Part shown: positions 22,560 to 30,319 of the stretch, piece after piece
How positions within the stretch are numbered: position 1 is the stretch's first letter
Layout: the number at the start of each line of letters is the position of its first letter
NCBI RefSeq assembly: GCF_014472415.1
Contig: NZ_JACSZV010000056.1
Span: forward strand, 1 to 35,233
From: Pseudomonas sp. N40(2020)
GTDB taxonomy: Bacteria; Pseudomonadota; Gammaproteobacteria; Pseudomonadales; Pseudomonadaceae
Length of the DNA: 35,233 bases
Direction: 5' to 3'
The notes under the pieces: generated by a model
Told to the model about the DNA's origin: nothing
Databases searched by the model: none
Seen by the model: the letters and a program-made list of their open reading frames with translations, nothing else
Translations under genes and position numbers: made by a program

Positions 22560-22704
22560 TCACCGAAACGCCGGCACCACATGCTTGATCAACAACTCCA
22601 ACGACTTTTTCTTCTCCTCATGCGGCAAGCCGTTATCACACCAGAAACTGAACTCATCCACCCGCAGCGGGTGCCAGAACGGCGCGATGATGGTGCTGGC
22701 GCCA
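22560..22704 (-). pseudogene. Internally deleted remnant of a luciferase-like monooxygenase gene
   Basis: The - strand encodes GASTIIAPFWHPLRV joined directly to DEFSFWCDNGLPHEEKKKS and ending HVVPAFR-stop. The intact gene at 24147-25190 contains both pieces (GAGTIIAPFWHPLRV and DEFSFWCDNSLPHEEKKKS), but they are separated by 684 bp (228 codons). The join falls at a shared ACCC in the DNA and is in frame. Everything upstream of the first piece is lost. This is a decayed second copy, separated from the intact gene by the glycosyltransferase. Confidence 0.88.
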
Positions 22705-23054
22705 TTCCTCAAGGTCTTTCCCCATTTTCTCCTTGGCGCTTCCAGCGTGGATGGTGTCGCTCGCTTCCGGCGTTGCCGTCATCCGTTGCCTAATTCAGTA
22801 ACGCCAACGTCCTTCGGCAAATCGCGAAATTTCCTTCATGTTTTGCAGCGTCAGCCGATTTAACGGTTTGTGGCTTGCGCGCACTCTCCAATGCTCACCC
22901 GGCTTTGACCTTGAGTGGCTGCCGCATTATCATGAGCCATCATATTGATATCGCTTATTCAGATTTTCCGGAACCCGTATCTTCGAGCGTCCGGCATCCC
23001 TCTATATACAAATTTTCCGCTCGGCTTGTGCCGTCGTTTCAGGTGTGAAGTAAC
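22705..23054. other. Intergenic region upstream of the glycosyltransferase
   Basis: About 350 bases with no convincing gene. From 22705 the similarity to the monooxygenase gene stops. A 39-codon + strand frame from ATG 22933 (MSHHIDIAYSDF) to just before the glycosyltransferase is possible but has no recognised family. The AT-rich part around 22925-23020 could hold the glycosyltransferase promoter. Confidence 0.4.
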
Positions 23055-24062
23055 GTGATCGTTCCGAAAATATCCGTCGTCATCCCCACGTATAACGTTG
23101 AATCCTACATTGCCGAAACCCTGGATTCGCTGATCAATCAACCTATAGCACTGCACGAAATCATTCTGATCAACGACGGCTCCACTGACGGAACCCTCGC
23201 CTTGCTTGAAGCGGGTTACGGCGATCGGCCGGAAGTCAAGGTCGTTACCCAAGTCAATCAGGGTGTTGGTGCAGCTCGGCGTAATGGCCTGGCGTTGGCG
23301 ACTGGGGAGTATGTATTTTTCTGCGATCCGGACGATGTGGTCAGCCCTGAAATGTTCAGTACGCTGGTCGAACAGGTTCAGGCCAACCCGGCGCTTGAAT
23401 TGTTTTATTTCTCCAAGCGTTCGTACACCGAGGTGGACGGCAAGAAGCAACTGTTGCGACGTAATACCGCCGCCAGCCGTAATGGCTGGTTCGATGCTGG
23501 CCGCGACTTGCTGGAAGATCTGATTTTGTCCGGCAAGTATCACGCGGCAACGTGGCAATACATTTTCAAGCGCTCGGTGTGCGAGCGTTTTGCGGTGCGC
23601 CTGGAAGGTCGGGCCCACGAAGATCATGTGTTCAGCATGAACATTTATCTGCACAGCCAAGCCACGTTTGCCACCGCGGCGGACTATTACTTTCAACGGG
23701 TCAGGAGCGGCTCGCTGACGCAAAGCCATAAGGATGTCGAGTACGTGATGGGTAGTTATGCCGCGTATCGCGACACCTTGGCAGCGTTGAAGAAACACAT
23801 CGTTTCGTTCAATGCGGGACGGGAAGTTGCCCTGAACTTCATGGAGCGCAACGTCAATGCACTGATTACCAAGTGCATCAAGTATGGTGTGCCGCTACCA
23901 AAACAGATCACGGCGATGACGCGGCAAGATAGTCGTGATTGTGGGGTGAAACTGCATCCTCGCTGGATGTTGATGTTTCCGCGCGTTGCTCACGGGATAC
24001 GCAAGTTGCGCTTCACGGTGAAGCAGCTGCGCAAAAGTCGCAGGGCGTCGGTTCAGGGTTAG
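23055..24062 (+). CDS. Family 2 glycosyltransferase
   Basis: A 335-residue GT-A fold glycosyltransferase of family 2, probably acting at the cytoplasmic face of the membrane on a polysaccharide or lipopolysaccharide precursor. Landmarks are the N-terminal nucleotide-binding strand KISVVIPTYNVESYI, the INDGSTDGT loop, GVGAARRNGLALATGEYVFFCDPDD with the metal-binding Asp-rich motif at residues 91-94, and the acceptor-side RAHEDHVF segment with its likely catalytic Glu-Asp. The C-terminus is basic (KQLRKSRRAS). It starts at GTG. It stands alone, without other polysaccharide genes, between a monooxygenase remnant and the intact monooxygenase gene, suggesting a small insertion or rearrangement. 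Donor sugar is unknown. Confidence 0.88.
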   Translation: MIVPKISVVIPTYNVESYIAETLDSLINQPIALHEIILINDGSTDGTLALLEAGYGDRPEVKVVTQVNQGVGAARRNGLALATGEYVFFCDPDDVVSPEMFSTLVEQVQANPALELFYFSKRSYTEVDGKKQLLRRNTAASRNGWFDAGRDLLEDLILSGKYHAATWQYIFKRSVCERFAVRLEGRAHEDHVFSMNIYLHSQATFATAADYYFQRVRSGSLTQSHKDVEYVMGSYAAYRDTLAALKKHIVSFNAGREVALNFMERNVNALITKCIKYGVPLPKQITAMTRQDSRDCGVKLHPRWMLMFPRVAHGIRKLRFTVKQLRKSRRASVQG

Positions 24063-24083
24063 TTTCGAGCTGAAACAAAAATG

Positions 24084-24123
24084 AAAAAAGGGCGAATTCA
24101 CATAGTTGAATTCGCCCTTTTTT
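24084..24123. terminator. Bidirectional terminator
   Basis: AAAAAAGGGCGAATTCA and TGAATTCGCCCTTTTTT are perfect 17-base arms around a six-base loop. It lies 22 bp after the glycosyltransferase stop and about 24 bp after the monooxygenase stop on the other strand, so it serves both convergent genes. Confidence 0.92.
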
Positions 24124-24146
24124 GTTGTGGAGCACAGAGGTTTATT

Positions 24147-25190
24147 TCAGCGAAACGCCGGCACCACATGCTTGATAAACAACTCCAGCGACTTCTTCTT
24201 CTCTTCATGCGGCAGGCTGTTATCACACCAGAAACTGAACTCATCCACCCCCAGTTCCTGGTAGTACTTGATGCGCGGAATGATCTCTTCCGGCGTACCA
24301 ATCATCGCCGTCTTGTGCAGACTCTCCAGCTCAAACTCCGGACGTCCGGCAAACTTCTCTTCCGGGCTCGGGGCTAGGAAGCCATTGACCGGCGTCTCCT
24401 TGTTGCCAAACCATGCATCGAAGGTGCGATAGAAGCGTGAGATCGCTTTCGCGCCGACTTTCCAGCCGTCCGGATTATCATCGGTGTGAACGTGGGTATG
24501 GCGCAGCACCATCAATTGCGGGCGCGGCACGTCGGGGTTGTTGTCCAACGCGGTCTGGAATTTGTTCTTCAGGTCGAGGACTTCTTCGTCGCCTTTCATC
24601 AGCGGTGTGACCATGACGTTGCAACCGTTGGCCACGGCGAAGTTGTGCGAGTCCGGGTCGCGGGCGGCGATCCACATTGGTGGATTGGGCTTCTGGATTG
24701 GTTTCGGCACGCTGGTGGAGGTGGGGAATTTCCAGATGTCGCCGTCGTGGGCGTAGTCGCCTTGCCACAGGGCGCGGACTACCGGGACCATTTCCCGCAG
24801 GGCCTGGCCACCGCTTGATGCTGGCATGCCGCCGGCCATGCGATCGAATTCAACTTGATAAGCGCCGCGTGCCAGACCGACTTCCATGCGGCCGTTGCTG
24901 ATCACGTCGAGCAAGGCGCATTCACCGGCGACCCGCAGCGGGTGCCAGAACGGCGCGATGATGGTGCCGGCGCCAAGGTGAATGGTGGTGGTTTTGGCCG
25001 CGAGGTAGGCGAGCAGCGGCATCGGGCTTGGCGAGATGGTGTATTCCATGGCGTGGTGTTCGCCGATCCACACGGTGCTGAAACCACCGGCCTCGGCCAT
25101 CAGGGTCAGTTCGGTCAGGTCTTCGAACAGTTGGCGGTGGCTGACGCTTTCGTCCCAGCGTTCCATGTGGATGAACAGGGAAAATTTCAT
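24147..25190 (-). CDS. Luciferase-like (LLM class) flavin-dependent monooxygenase
   Basis: A 347-residue bacterial-luciferase-like TIM-barrel enzyme of normal length. Visible motifs are MKFSLFIHMERWD, the FSTVWIGEHH strand-loop, LGAGTIIAPFWHPLRVAGECALLD, and SNGRMEVGLARGAYQVEF. Such enzymes use reduced FMN supplied by a partner to insert oxygen into small organic substrates. The gene follows a flavin reductase on the same strand with a 68-bp gap, making a two-component system, and an NCS1 permease is divergent upstream. The substrate is unknown; a heterocyclic or amide nitrogen compound is a reasonable guess. A broken copy of the same gene lies at 22560-22704. GAGG upstream of the ATG supports the start. 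Confidence 0.9.
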   Translation of the reverse strand: MKFSLFIHMERWDESVSHRQLFEDLTELTLMAEAGGFSTVWIGEHHAMEYTISPSPMPLLAYLAAKTTTIHLGAGTIIAPFWHPLRVAGECALLDVISNGRMEVGLARGAYQVEFDRMAGGMPASSGGQALREMVPVVRALWQGDYAHDGDIWKFPTSTSVPKPIQKPNPPMWIAARDPDSHNFAVANGCNVMVTPLMKGDEEVLDLKNKFQTALDNNPDVPRPQLMVLRHTHVHTDDNPDGWKVGAKAISRFYRTFDAWFGNKETPVNGFLAPSPEEKFAGRPEFELESLHKTAMIGTPEEIIPRIKYYQELGVDEFSFWCDNSLPHEEKKKSLELFIKHVVPAFR

Positions 25191-25258
25191 GACGCTACCT
25201 CGGATCTTTTGTTATTGGCCGGTCGTGTGCGGACCTGACGGAGTGGTAATCGTAGGGA

Positions 25259-25744
25259 TCAGGCGAAAGCGGGCAGGGCACCCATCTTGCCGTGGCAATA
25301 CACCAGCGGCCCGGTGTGCTGCTCGGGGACGATCAGATTCTTCACCGCGCCGACCATGATGGCGTGGTCGCCGCCTTCGTATTCGCGCCACAACTCACAC
25401 TCGATGATAGCCGTCGCGTTGGCCAGGATCGGGTTGCCCAGTTCGCTCAACGTCCACTCGATGCCTTGTGCCTTGTCCTTGCCTTTACGGGCGAAGGCGT
25501 AGGCTTCGTTTTGCTGGCCGCCGGACAGAAAGTGGATCGCAAAGCGTTTGTTCTTGATCAGCACAGGGTAGGAGTCGGAGCTGTAGTTGGGGCAGAACAG
25601 CACCAGCGCCGGGTCCATCGACAACGAACTGAAGGCGCTGGCGGTCAGGCCGACAATCTGGCCGTCATCATCCAGCGTGGTGATAACGGTTACGCCGGAC
25701 GGGAACGAGCCCATGACTTGTTTGTAGATGGCGGCATCGATCAT
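25259..25744 (-). CDS. Flavin reductase (FMN-binding split-barrel, monooxygenase partner)
   Basis: A 161-residue flavin reductase domain protein. The pattern begins YKQVMGSFPSGVTVITT and continues with GLTASAFSSLSMDPALVLF, the classic flavin-binding segment, and ends with a conserved His in LVYCHGKMG. It would reduce FMN with NAD(P)H and pass it to the luciferase-like enzyme encoded 68 bp downstream on the same strand. The start has GGA upstream (GGACTTTCCAATG on the - strand). It is first in the operon, with operator-like palindromes upstream shared with the divergent permease. Confidence 0.9.
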   Translation of the reverse strand: MIDAAIYKQVMGSFPSGVTVITTLDDDGQIVGLTASAFSSLSMDPALVLFCPNYSSDSYPVLIKNKRFAIHFLSGGQQNEAYAFARKGKDKAQGIEWTLSELGNPILANATAIIECELWREYEGGDHAIMVGAVKNLIVPEQHTGPLVYCHGKMGALPAFA

Positions 25745-25795
25745 TGGAAAGTCCTCGGGTGGTGTGACGCTGTTTTTATGTATTTATTGGTCTGA

Positions 25796-25805
25796 TGGTA
25801 TACCA
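25796..25805. promoter_or_regulatory. TGGTATACCA palindrome, candidate regulator site
   Basis: A perfect ten-base palindrome 52 bp upstream of the flavin reductase start, in the divergent region shared with the permease. Sites of this TGGTATACCA type are typical of GntR-family repressors. No GntR gene is present in the window, so the regulator would be encoded elsewhere. Confidence 0.5.
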
Positions 25806-25974
25806 CAAAATAATCTTTGCAAGAGCTTTTAAGCTGAACCGATAAACGTGCTGCGTTCGTCGGAAACTGCCTATCTATGGGGCTTTCGGCTGTTCTAGAA
25901 GCCGCTGTTTCAGCGAGGATGGCGGATCAGATAGCGCCGCAAACTGCGGATCAGTCTTGTGAAATGTTTGGAAT

Positions 25975-25987
25975 ACCATAATATGGT
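25975..25987. promoter_or_regulatory. ACCATA-A-TATGGT palindrome upstream of the NCS1 permease
   Basis: A perfect odd palindrome about 75 bp before the permease start. Its half sites (ATACCA / TATGGT) resemble those of the palindrome at 25796-25805, suggesting that one regulator could occupy both and coordinate the permease with the monooxygenase pair. Confidence 0.45.
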
Positions 25988-26062
25988 TCGCATCTGAGGG
26001 GCGACCAGAGAGTCCTCCCGGTTTGGCTTCATACAACGATAAGAACAGACAAACTCGAGTTC

Positions 26063-27475
26063 ATGCATATGTCCCAGATGTCCCGGCAAGATCCGTTGAT
26101 CGAGAATCACACGGTCGACTACGTCCCACTCGCGGAACGCCACGGGAAGGCCCGCGACCTTTTCACCCTTTGGTTCAGCACCAACATTGCGCCACTGCCC
26201 ATCGTCACCGGCGCCATGGTGGTTCAGGTGTTCCATCTCGATCTGCTCTGGGGGCTGTTGGCGATTGCGCTGGGGCACATGGTCGGTGGCGTGGTGATTG
26301 CGCTGGCGTCGGCGCAAGGCCCGCGCATGGGCATTCCGCAAATGGTCCAGAGTCGCGGTCAGTTCGGCCGTTATGGCGCGCTGTTGATCGTGTTCTTTGC
26401 GGCGATCATCTACATCGGGTTCTTCATTTCCAACATTGTGCTGGCGGGTAAATCCATCGTCGGTATCGCACCGTCAGTGCCAGCACCGCTGAGCATTCTG
26501 ATCGGTGCGTTGGCAGCCACGGCGATCGGCGTGATCGGCTACAACTTCATCCATACGCTGAACCGCATCGGCACTTGGGTGATGGGTGGCGCGCTGCTCG
26601 CCGGTTTTCTCTACATTTTCGCCCACGACTTGCCGGCAGACTTTTTAACGCGCGGTAGTTTCAATCTGTCCGGCTGGCTGGCGACGGTGTCGCTGGGGAT
26701 TATCTGGCAGATCAGTTTTTCCCCGTACGTGTCCGACTATTCGCGTTATCTGCCGGCGGACATCGGCATCGCCAAGCCGTTTTGGGCTACGTATCTGGGC
26801 GCAACGCTGGGCACGATTCTGTCGTTCAGCTTCGGCGCGGTGGCGGTGCTGGCAACGCCGGAAGGCACTGAAGCGATGGTCGCGGTGAAGCAGTCCACCG
26901 GGTGGCTGGGGCCGATTCTGATGGTGCTGTTCCTGCTCAATATCATCAGCCACAACGCGCTCAATCTGTATGGTGCGGTGCTGTCGATCATTACGTCTAT
27001 CCAGACCTTCGCCAGCCAATGGACACCGAGCATCAAGGTACGCGTGGTGCTGTCGAGTGTGATATTGGCCGGTTGCTGCGTGGTCGCACTCGGCGCGTCG
27101 GCGGATTTCATTTCCGAGTTCATCGGTCTGATTCTCGCGCTGTTGCTGGTACTGGTGCCGTGGGCGACGATCAATCTGATCGACTTCTACCTGATCAAGC
27201 GAGGCTGCTACGACATCACCTCGATCTTCCGTGCGGACGGTGGAATTTACGGGCGCTTCAACCTGCACGCGATCATTGCCTATTTCATCGGCATCCTCGT
27301 CCAGTTGCCGTTTGCCAACACTTCGCTGTACATCGGGCCTTACGCCAATCTGGTGGAGGGTGCGGACCTGTCGTGGCTGGTCGGCCTGGTGGTGACGGTT
27401 CCGCTGTATTACTGCCTCGCGACGCGTGGACAGACTCAGCAGAGCAGGGCGGCGAGGTTGGGTTACACCGACTGA
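26063..27475 (+). CDS. NCS1-family permease (cytosine/purine/hydantoin type)
   Basis: A 470-residue inner-membrane transporter with about twelve hydrophobic segments. NCS1 features are FTLWFSTNIAPLPIVTGAM in helix 1, PRMGIPQMVQSRGQFGRYG, NFIHTLNRIGTWVMG and ISFSPYVSDYSRYLP. Members import cytosine, purines, allantoin, hydantoins or thiamine precursors with Na+ or H+. It is divergent from the flavin reductase/monooxygenase pair, so it probably brings in their substrate. A decayed relative lies at 4415-4660. The first of three close Met codons is used (ATG 26063; alternatives 26069 and 26078), since no ribosome-binding site decides strongly. It ends before a clear terminator. Confidence 0.9.
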   Translation: MHMSQMSRQDPLIENHTVDYVPLAERHGKARDLFTLWFSTNIAPLPIVTGAMVVQVFHLDLLWGLLAIALGHMVGGVVIALASAQGPRMGIPQMVQSRGQFGRYGALLIVFFAAIIYIGFFISNIVLAGKSIVGIAPSVPAPLSILIGALAATAIGVIGYNFIHTLNRIGTWVMGGALLAGFLYIFAHDLPADFLTRGSFNLSGWLATVSLGIIWQISFSPYVSDYSRYLPADIGIAKPFWATYLGATLGTILSFSFGAVAVLATPEGTEAMVAVKQSTGWLGPILMVLFLLNIISHNALNLYGAVLSIITSIQTFASQWTPSIKVRVVLSSVILAGCCVVALGASADFISEFIGLILALLLVLVPWATINLIDFYLIKRGCYDITSIFRADGGIYGRFNLHAIIAYFIGILVQLPFANTSLYIGPYANLVEGADLSWLVGLVVTVPLYYCLATRGQTQQSRAARLGYTD

Positions 27476-27495
27476 TCTGCGTCTGCAGTACTAAC

Positions 27496-27527
27496 AATGC
27501 CCGGCCAATCGCCGGGCATTATTGTTT
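27496..27527 (+). terminator. Rho-independent terminator of the NCS1 permease
   Basis: AATGCCCGGC, a five-base loop and GCCGGGCATT are perfect arms followed by ATTGTTT. It lies about 20 bp past the permease stop codon. Confidence 0.88.
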
Positions 27528-27727
27528 CCGTATTCTGGCGGACATTCAAATTGGCCACATCGATCCCCTTTTGGCCAATCGCCCTCTGTGATCCGTCTAC
27601 GCTGTCAGCAAGAATCAGGGCCATAACGAGACGCCAGACCTTTTTTGCCCTCGGCTACCTTTAAAGCCGCTGCCGTGTACAGAACATAAAAACCATCGAA
27701 CTCACGTCGCATTCTGGGGAAACAACC

Positions 27728-28828
27728 ATGGTCACGATGAAACGCATACTGGGTGCCACCGTGTGTGGGCTGACGCTGCTGGCCAGCGCCGTCCAGGCTG
27801 AGCAGCGCGAGTTGCGGGTGTACAACTGGGCGGATTACATCCTGCCGTCCGTGCCCAAGGATTTCGCCGCAAAAAACGGCATCAAAGTGACCTGGGACAC
27901 CTTCGACACCAACGAATCCCTGGAAGCCAAATTGCTGACCGGTAACTCTGGCTACGATCTGGTGGTGCCGTCCAACCAGTTTCTCGATACGCAGATCAAG
28001 GCTGGTGTTTTCCAGAAACTCGACAAGTCCAAGCTACCAAACTGGAGCCACCAGGATCCGGAACTGTTGAAGCTGCTGGGCAAGAACGATCCGGGTAACC
28101 AGTACGGCGTGCCGTACATGGTCGGTACCGTGCTGATCGGCTTCAACCCGGCCAAGGTCAAGGCTGCGCTGGGCGAGAACGCTCCAGTCGACAGCTGGGA
28201 TCTGGTGTTCAAACCCGAGAACATGGAAAAACTCAAATCCTGCGGCGTGGCGATGCTCGATTCGCCGACGGAGATCCTGCCGCTGGCCCTGCATTATCTC
28301 GGTCTCGACCCGAACAGCCAGAACCCCGCCGACTATGAAAAAGCCAAGGAGTTGATGCTCAAGGTTCGTCCGTACGTGACCTATTTCAACTCGGCCAAAT
28401 ACATGACCGACATCGCCAACGGCGACATCTGCGTGGCCATCGGTTACTCGGGCAGCTTCTACCAGTTCGGCAACCGCGCCAAAGAGGCGGGCAACGGCGT
28501 GGTGGTCGACTGGCGCTTGCCGAAGGAGGGCGCCCCGATCTGGTTCGACACGTTCGCGATTCCGAAGAGCGCGAAGAACGTCGCTGAAGCCCACGAATTC
28601 CTCAACACCTTGCTCGATCCGAAGGTGATTGCGCCGATCAGTGATTTCCTCGGTTACCCGAATGCGAACAAGGATTCAATGGCGCTGATCAACAAAGAGA
28701 TTACCGGCAACCCGAATCTGACGCCGACCCCTGAAGCGCTGAAAACCCTCTATGTGGTTCAGCCATTGCCGCAAAAACTTGAGCGCGTACGCACGCGGGT
28801 CTGGACCAGCATCAAGTCCGATAAGTAA
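27728..28828 (+). CDS. Polyamine ABC transporter periplasmic binding protein (PotF/SpuD-like)
   Basis: A 366-residue exported binding protein. The signal peptide ends at AVQA. The mature part starts EQRELRVYNWADYILP, the hallmark of the PotF/PotD/SpuD group, and includes FDTNESLEAKLLTGNSGYDLVVPSN and the ligand-area segment VAIGYSGSFYQF. It would capture putrescine or a related diamine in the periplasm. GGGGA seven bases before ATG 27728 supports the start. No permease or ATPase genes adjoin it, so it must share a transporter encoded elsewhere or act as a sensor. Two TTGGCCA direct repeats lie upstream at 27553 and 27574. Confidence 0.9.
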   Translation: MVTMKRILGATVCGLTLLASAVQAEQRELRVYNWADYILPSVPKDFAAKNGIKVTWDTFDTNESLEAKLLTGNSGYDLVVPSNQFLDTQIKAGVFQKLDKSKLPNWSHQDPELLKLLGKNDPGNQYGVPYMVGTVLIGFNPAKVKAALGENAPVDSWDLVFKPENMEKLKSCGVAMLDSPTEILPLALHYLGLDPNSQNPADYEKAKELMLKVRPYVTYFNSAKYMTDIANGDICVAIGYSGSFYQFGNRAKEAGNGVVVDWRLPKEGAPIWFDTFAIPKSAKNVAEAHEFLNTLLDPKVIAPISDFLGYPNANKDSMALINKEITGNPNLTPTPEALKTLYVVQPLPQKLERVRTRVWTSIKSDK

Positions 28829-28859
28829 TACCGGCAACTCTTCTATCTGCATGCAGACT

Positions 28860-28880
28860 AGAGCGCGACTCTCGCGCTCT
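28860..28880 (+). terminator. Hairpin after the polyamine-binding protein gene
   Basis: AGAGCGCGA, CTC loop and TCGCGCTCT are perfect nine-base arms 31 bp past the stop codon. The following bases (GGGCTTCTCC) are only weakly T-rich, so termination is likely but not certain. Confidence 0.55.
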
Positions 28881-28940
28881 GGGCTTCTCCCGCAGAGCCG
28901 CGTAGCGGGTTTGGCAGCGGATCACGACAATAACGCCGAT

Positions 28941-29246
28941 TCACAGGATCAATATGGCTTCAGCCAACTGCTGATCGGTGTAATCCAGATCCTTGAGCAC
29001 CTCGCGAATCCGCAAAAACGCCGCCTCCATTCGCGCTCCGCGAATCTCTCCGGCACTGGCCACAAACGCCGCCGCATCGTCCTTGGCCGCCAGCACAACC
29101 TTGTCGTCCTTGAACGATCCGCTCGTCCCTTTACTCGAGCTGAGCGTCAGGCTCAGGGTGATGTCGGTGCTGATGACGAAACTGGTGGCATGTGCTTCGG
29201 CCGCCAGCAAACAGCCGCCAAGCAGTAAAACCTGTGCAGTCTTCAT
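28941..29246 (-). CDS. DUF2388 family exported protein
   Basis: A 101-residue protein with a clear signal peptide (MKTAQVLLLGGCLLAAEAHA). The mature part contains FVISTDITL, then KVVLAAKDDAAAFVASAGEIRGARMEAA, the segment I associate with the Pseudomonas DUF2388 family of small periplasmic proteins of unknown function. Pseudomonas genomes often carry several. It is divergent from dnaQ across about 190 bp and convergent with the polyamine-binding protein gene. No function can be inferred. Confidence 0.85.
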   Translation of the reverse strand: MKTAQVLLLGGCLLAAEAHATSFVISTDITLSLTLSSSKGTSGSFKDDKVVLAAKDDAAAFVASAGEIRGARMEAAFLRIREVLKDLDYTDQQLAEAILIL

Positions 29247-29434
29247 GACGCATTCAAATCCGTGGGAAACCAGCCGCGAACGCTATCAAGCCGATTCCCC
29301 GCAGACTTTATGAACTTTGCCAATGATTGTTAAAAACTGCATGAGTGCCGATCACCCGGCGGTGCGCGACGTGTGCCGCGAGCGTGTTAACATCCGCGTT
29401 TTTGCACGATAGACCCGTTGAGAGCTGAGCACTG

Positions 29435-30193
29435 ATGGCCACCAGATCCGTTGTACTCGATACCGAAACCACCGGCATGCCGGTGACCGATGGTCACCGG
29501 ATTATCGAAATCGGCTGTGTCGAACTGATCGGTCGGCGCCTGACGGGCCGGCACTTTCACGTTTACCTGCAACCGGATCGCGAGAGTGATGAAGGCGCCA
29601 TCGGCGTCCACGGCATCACCAACGAATTCCTGGTGGGCAAGCCGCGCTTTGCTGAAGTCGCTGATGAGTTCTTCGAGTTCATCAAGGGCGCGCAGCTGAT
29701 CATCCATAACGCGGCGTTCGACGTTGGCTTCATCAACAACGAATTCGCCTTGATGGGCCAGCAGGATCGCGCCGACATCACGCAGCACTGCTCGATCCTC
29801 GATACCCTGATGATGGCCCGGGAACGTCACCCGGGGCAGCGCAACAGCCTCGATGCGTTGTGCAAACGTTATGGCGTCGACAACTCCGGCCGTGAACTGC
29901 ACGGCGCTTTGCTCGACTCGGAGATTCTCGCCGACGTTTACCTGACCATGACCGGGGGCCAGACCAGCCTGTCGTTGGCCGGCAACGCTTCCGACGGTAA
30001 TGGTACTGGGGAAGGCGCGGATAACTCCGCCACGGAAATCCGTCGCTTGCCGGCCGATCGCCAGCCAGCGCGGATCATTCGCGCGACGGAGGATGAACTG
30101 GCCGCTCACTTGGTGCGTCTGGAAATCATCGCCAAATCCGCTGGCGGTCCGGCGCTGTGGACGCAGATCACAGAAGCCGATGCGCAGGCCTGA
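29435..30193 (+). CDS. dnaQ: DNA polymerase III epsilon subunit (proofreading 3'-5' exonuclease)
   Basis: A 252-residue DnaQ of normal length. The DEDDh exonuclease motifs are complete: Exo I VLDTETTG (Asp9, Glu11), Exo II HNAAFDVGF (Asp96), and Exo III with His156 and Asp161 in HGALLDSEI. A Gly/Asn-rich linker (about 178-195) leads to the C-terminal alpha-subunit-binding tail. It corrects errors within the replicative polymerase core. The usual bacterial partner rnhA is not adjacent in this window; the upstream gene is DUF2388 on the other strand. Downstream, lysine decarboxylase follows as in P. aeruginosa. Confidence 0.95.
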   Translation: MATRSVVLDTETTGMPVTDGHRIIEIGCVELIGRRLTGRHFHVYLQPDRESDEGAIGVHGITNEFLVGKPRFAEVADEFFEFIKGAQLIIHNAAFDVGFINNEFALMGQQDRADITQHCSILDTLMMARERHPGQRNSLDALCKRYGVDNSGRELHGALLDSEILADVYLTMTGGQTSLSLAGNASDGNGTGEGADNSATEIRRLPADRQPARIIRATEDELAAHLVRLEIIAKSAGGPALWTQITEADAQA

Positions 30194-30319
30194 AGAGCAA
30201 AAGATCTTTTACTTTTGGCAGTACTGACAAGTGGCCACCCTCGCCACTTTCACTGCAACCCTCTACGCTGAGTGCATTGGCGGATTTGAATCCGCTGCTG
30301 CCTCAGGACACTGAGCCCC

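Noticed and set aside
24147..27475. Assignment to the Rut uracil pathway
   Set aside because: Monooxygenase, flavin reductase and permease are present, but rutB, rutC, rutD and rutE are not adjacent, and the enzyme looks like a general LLM protein.
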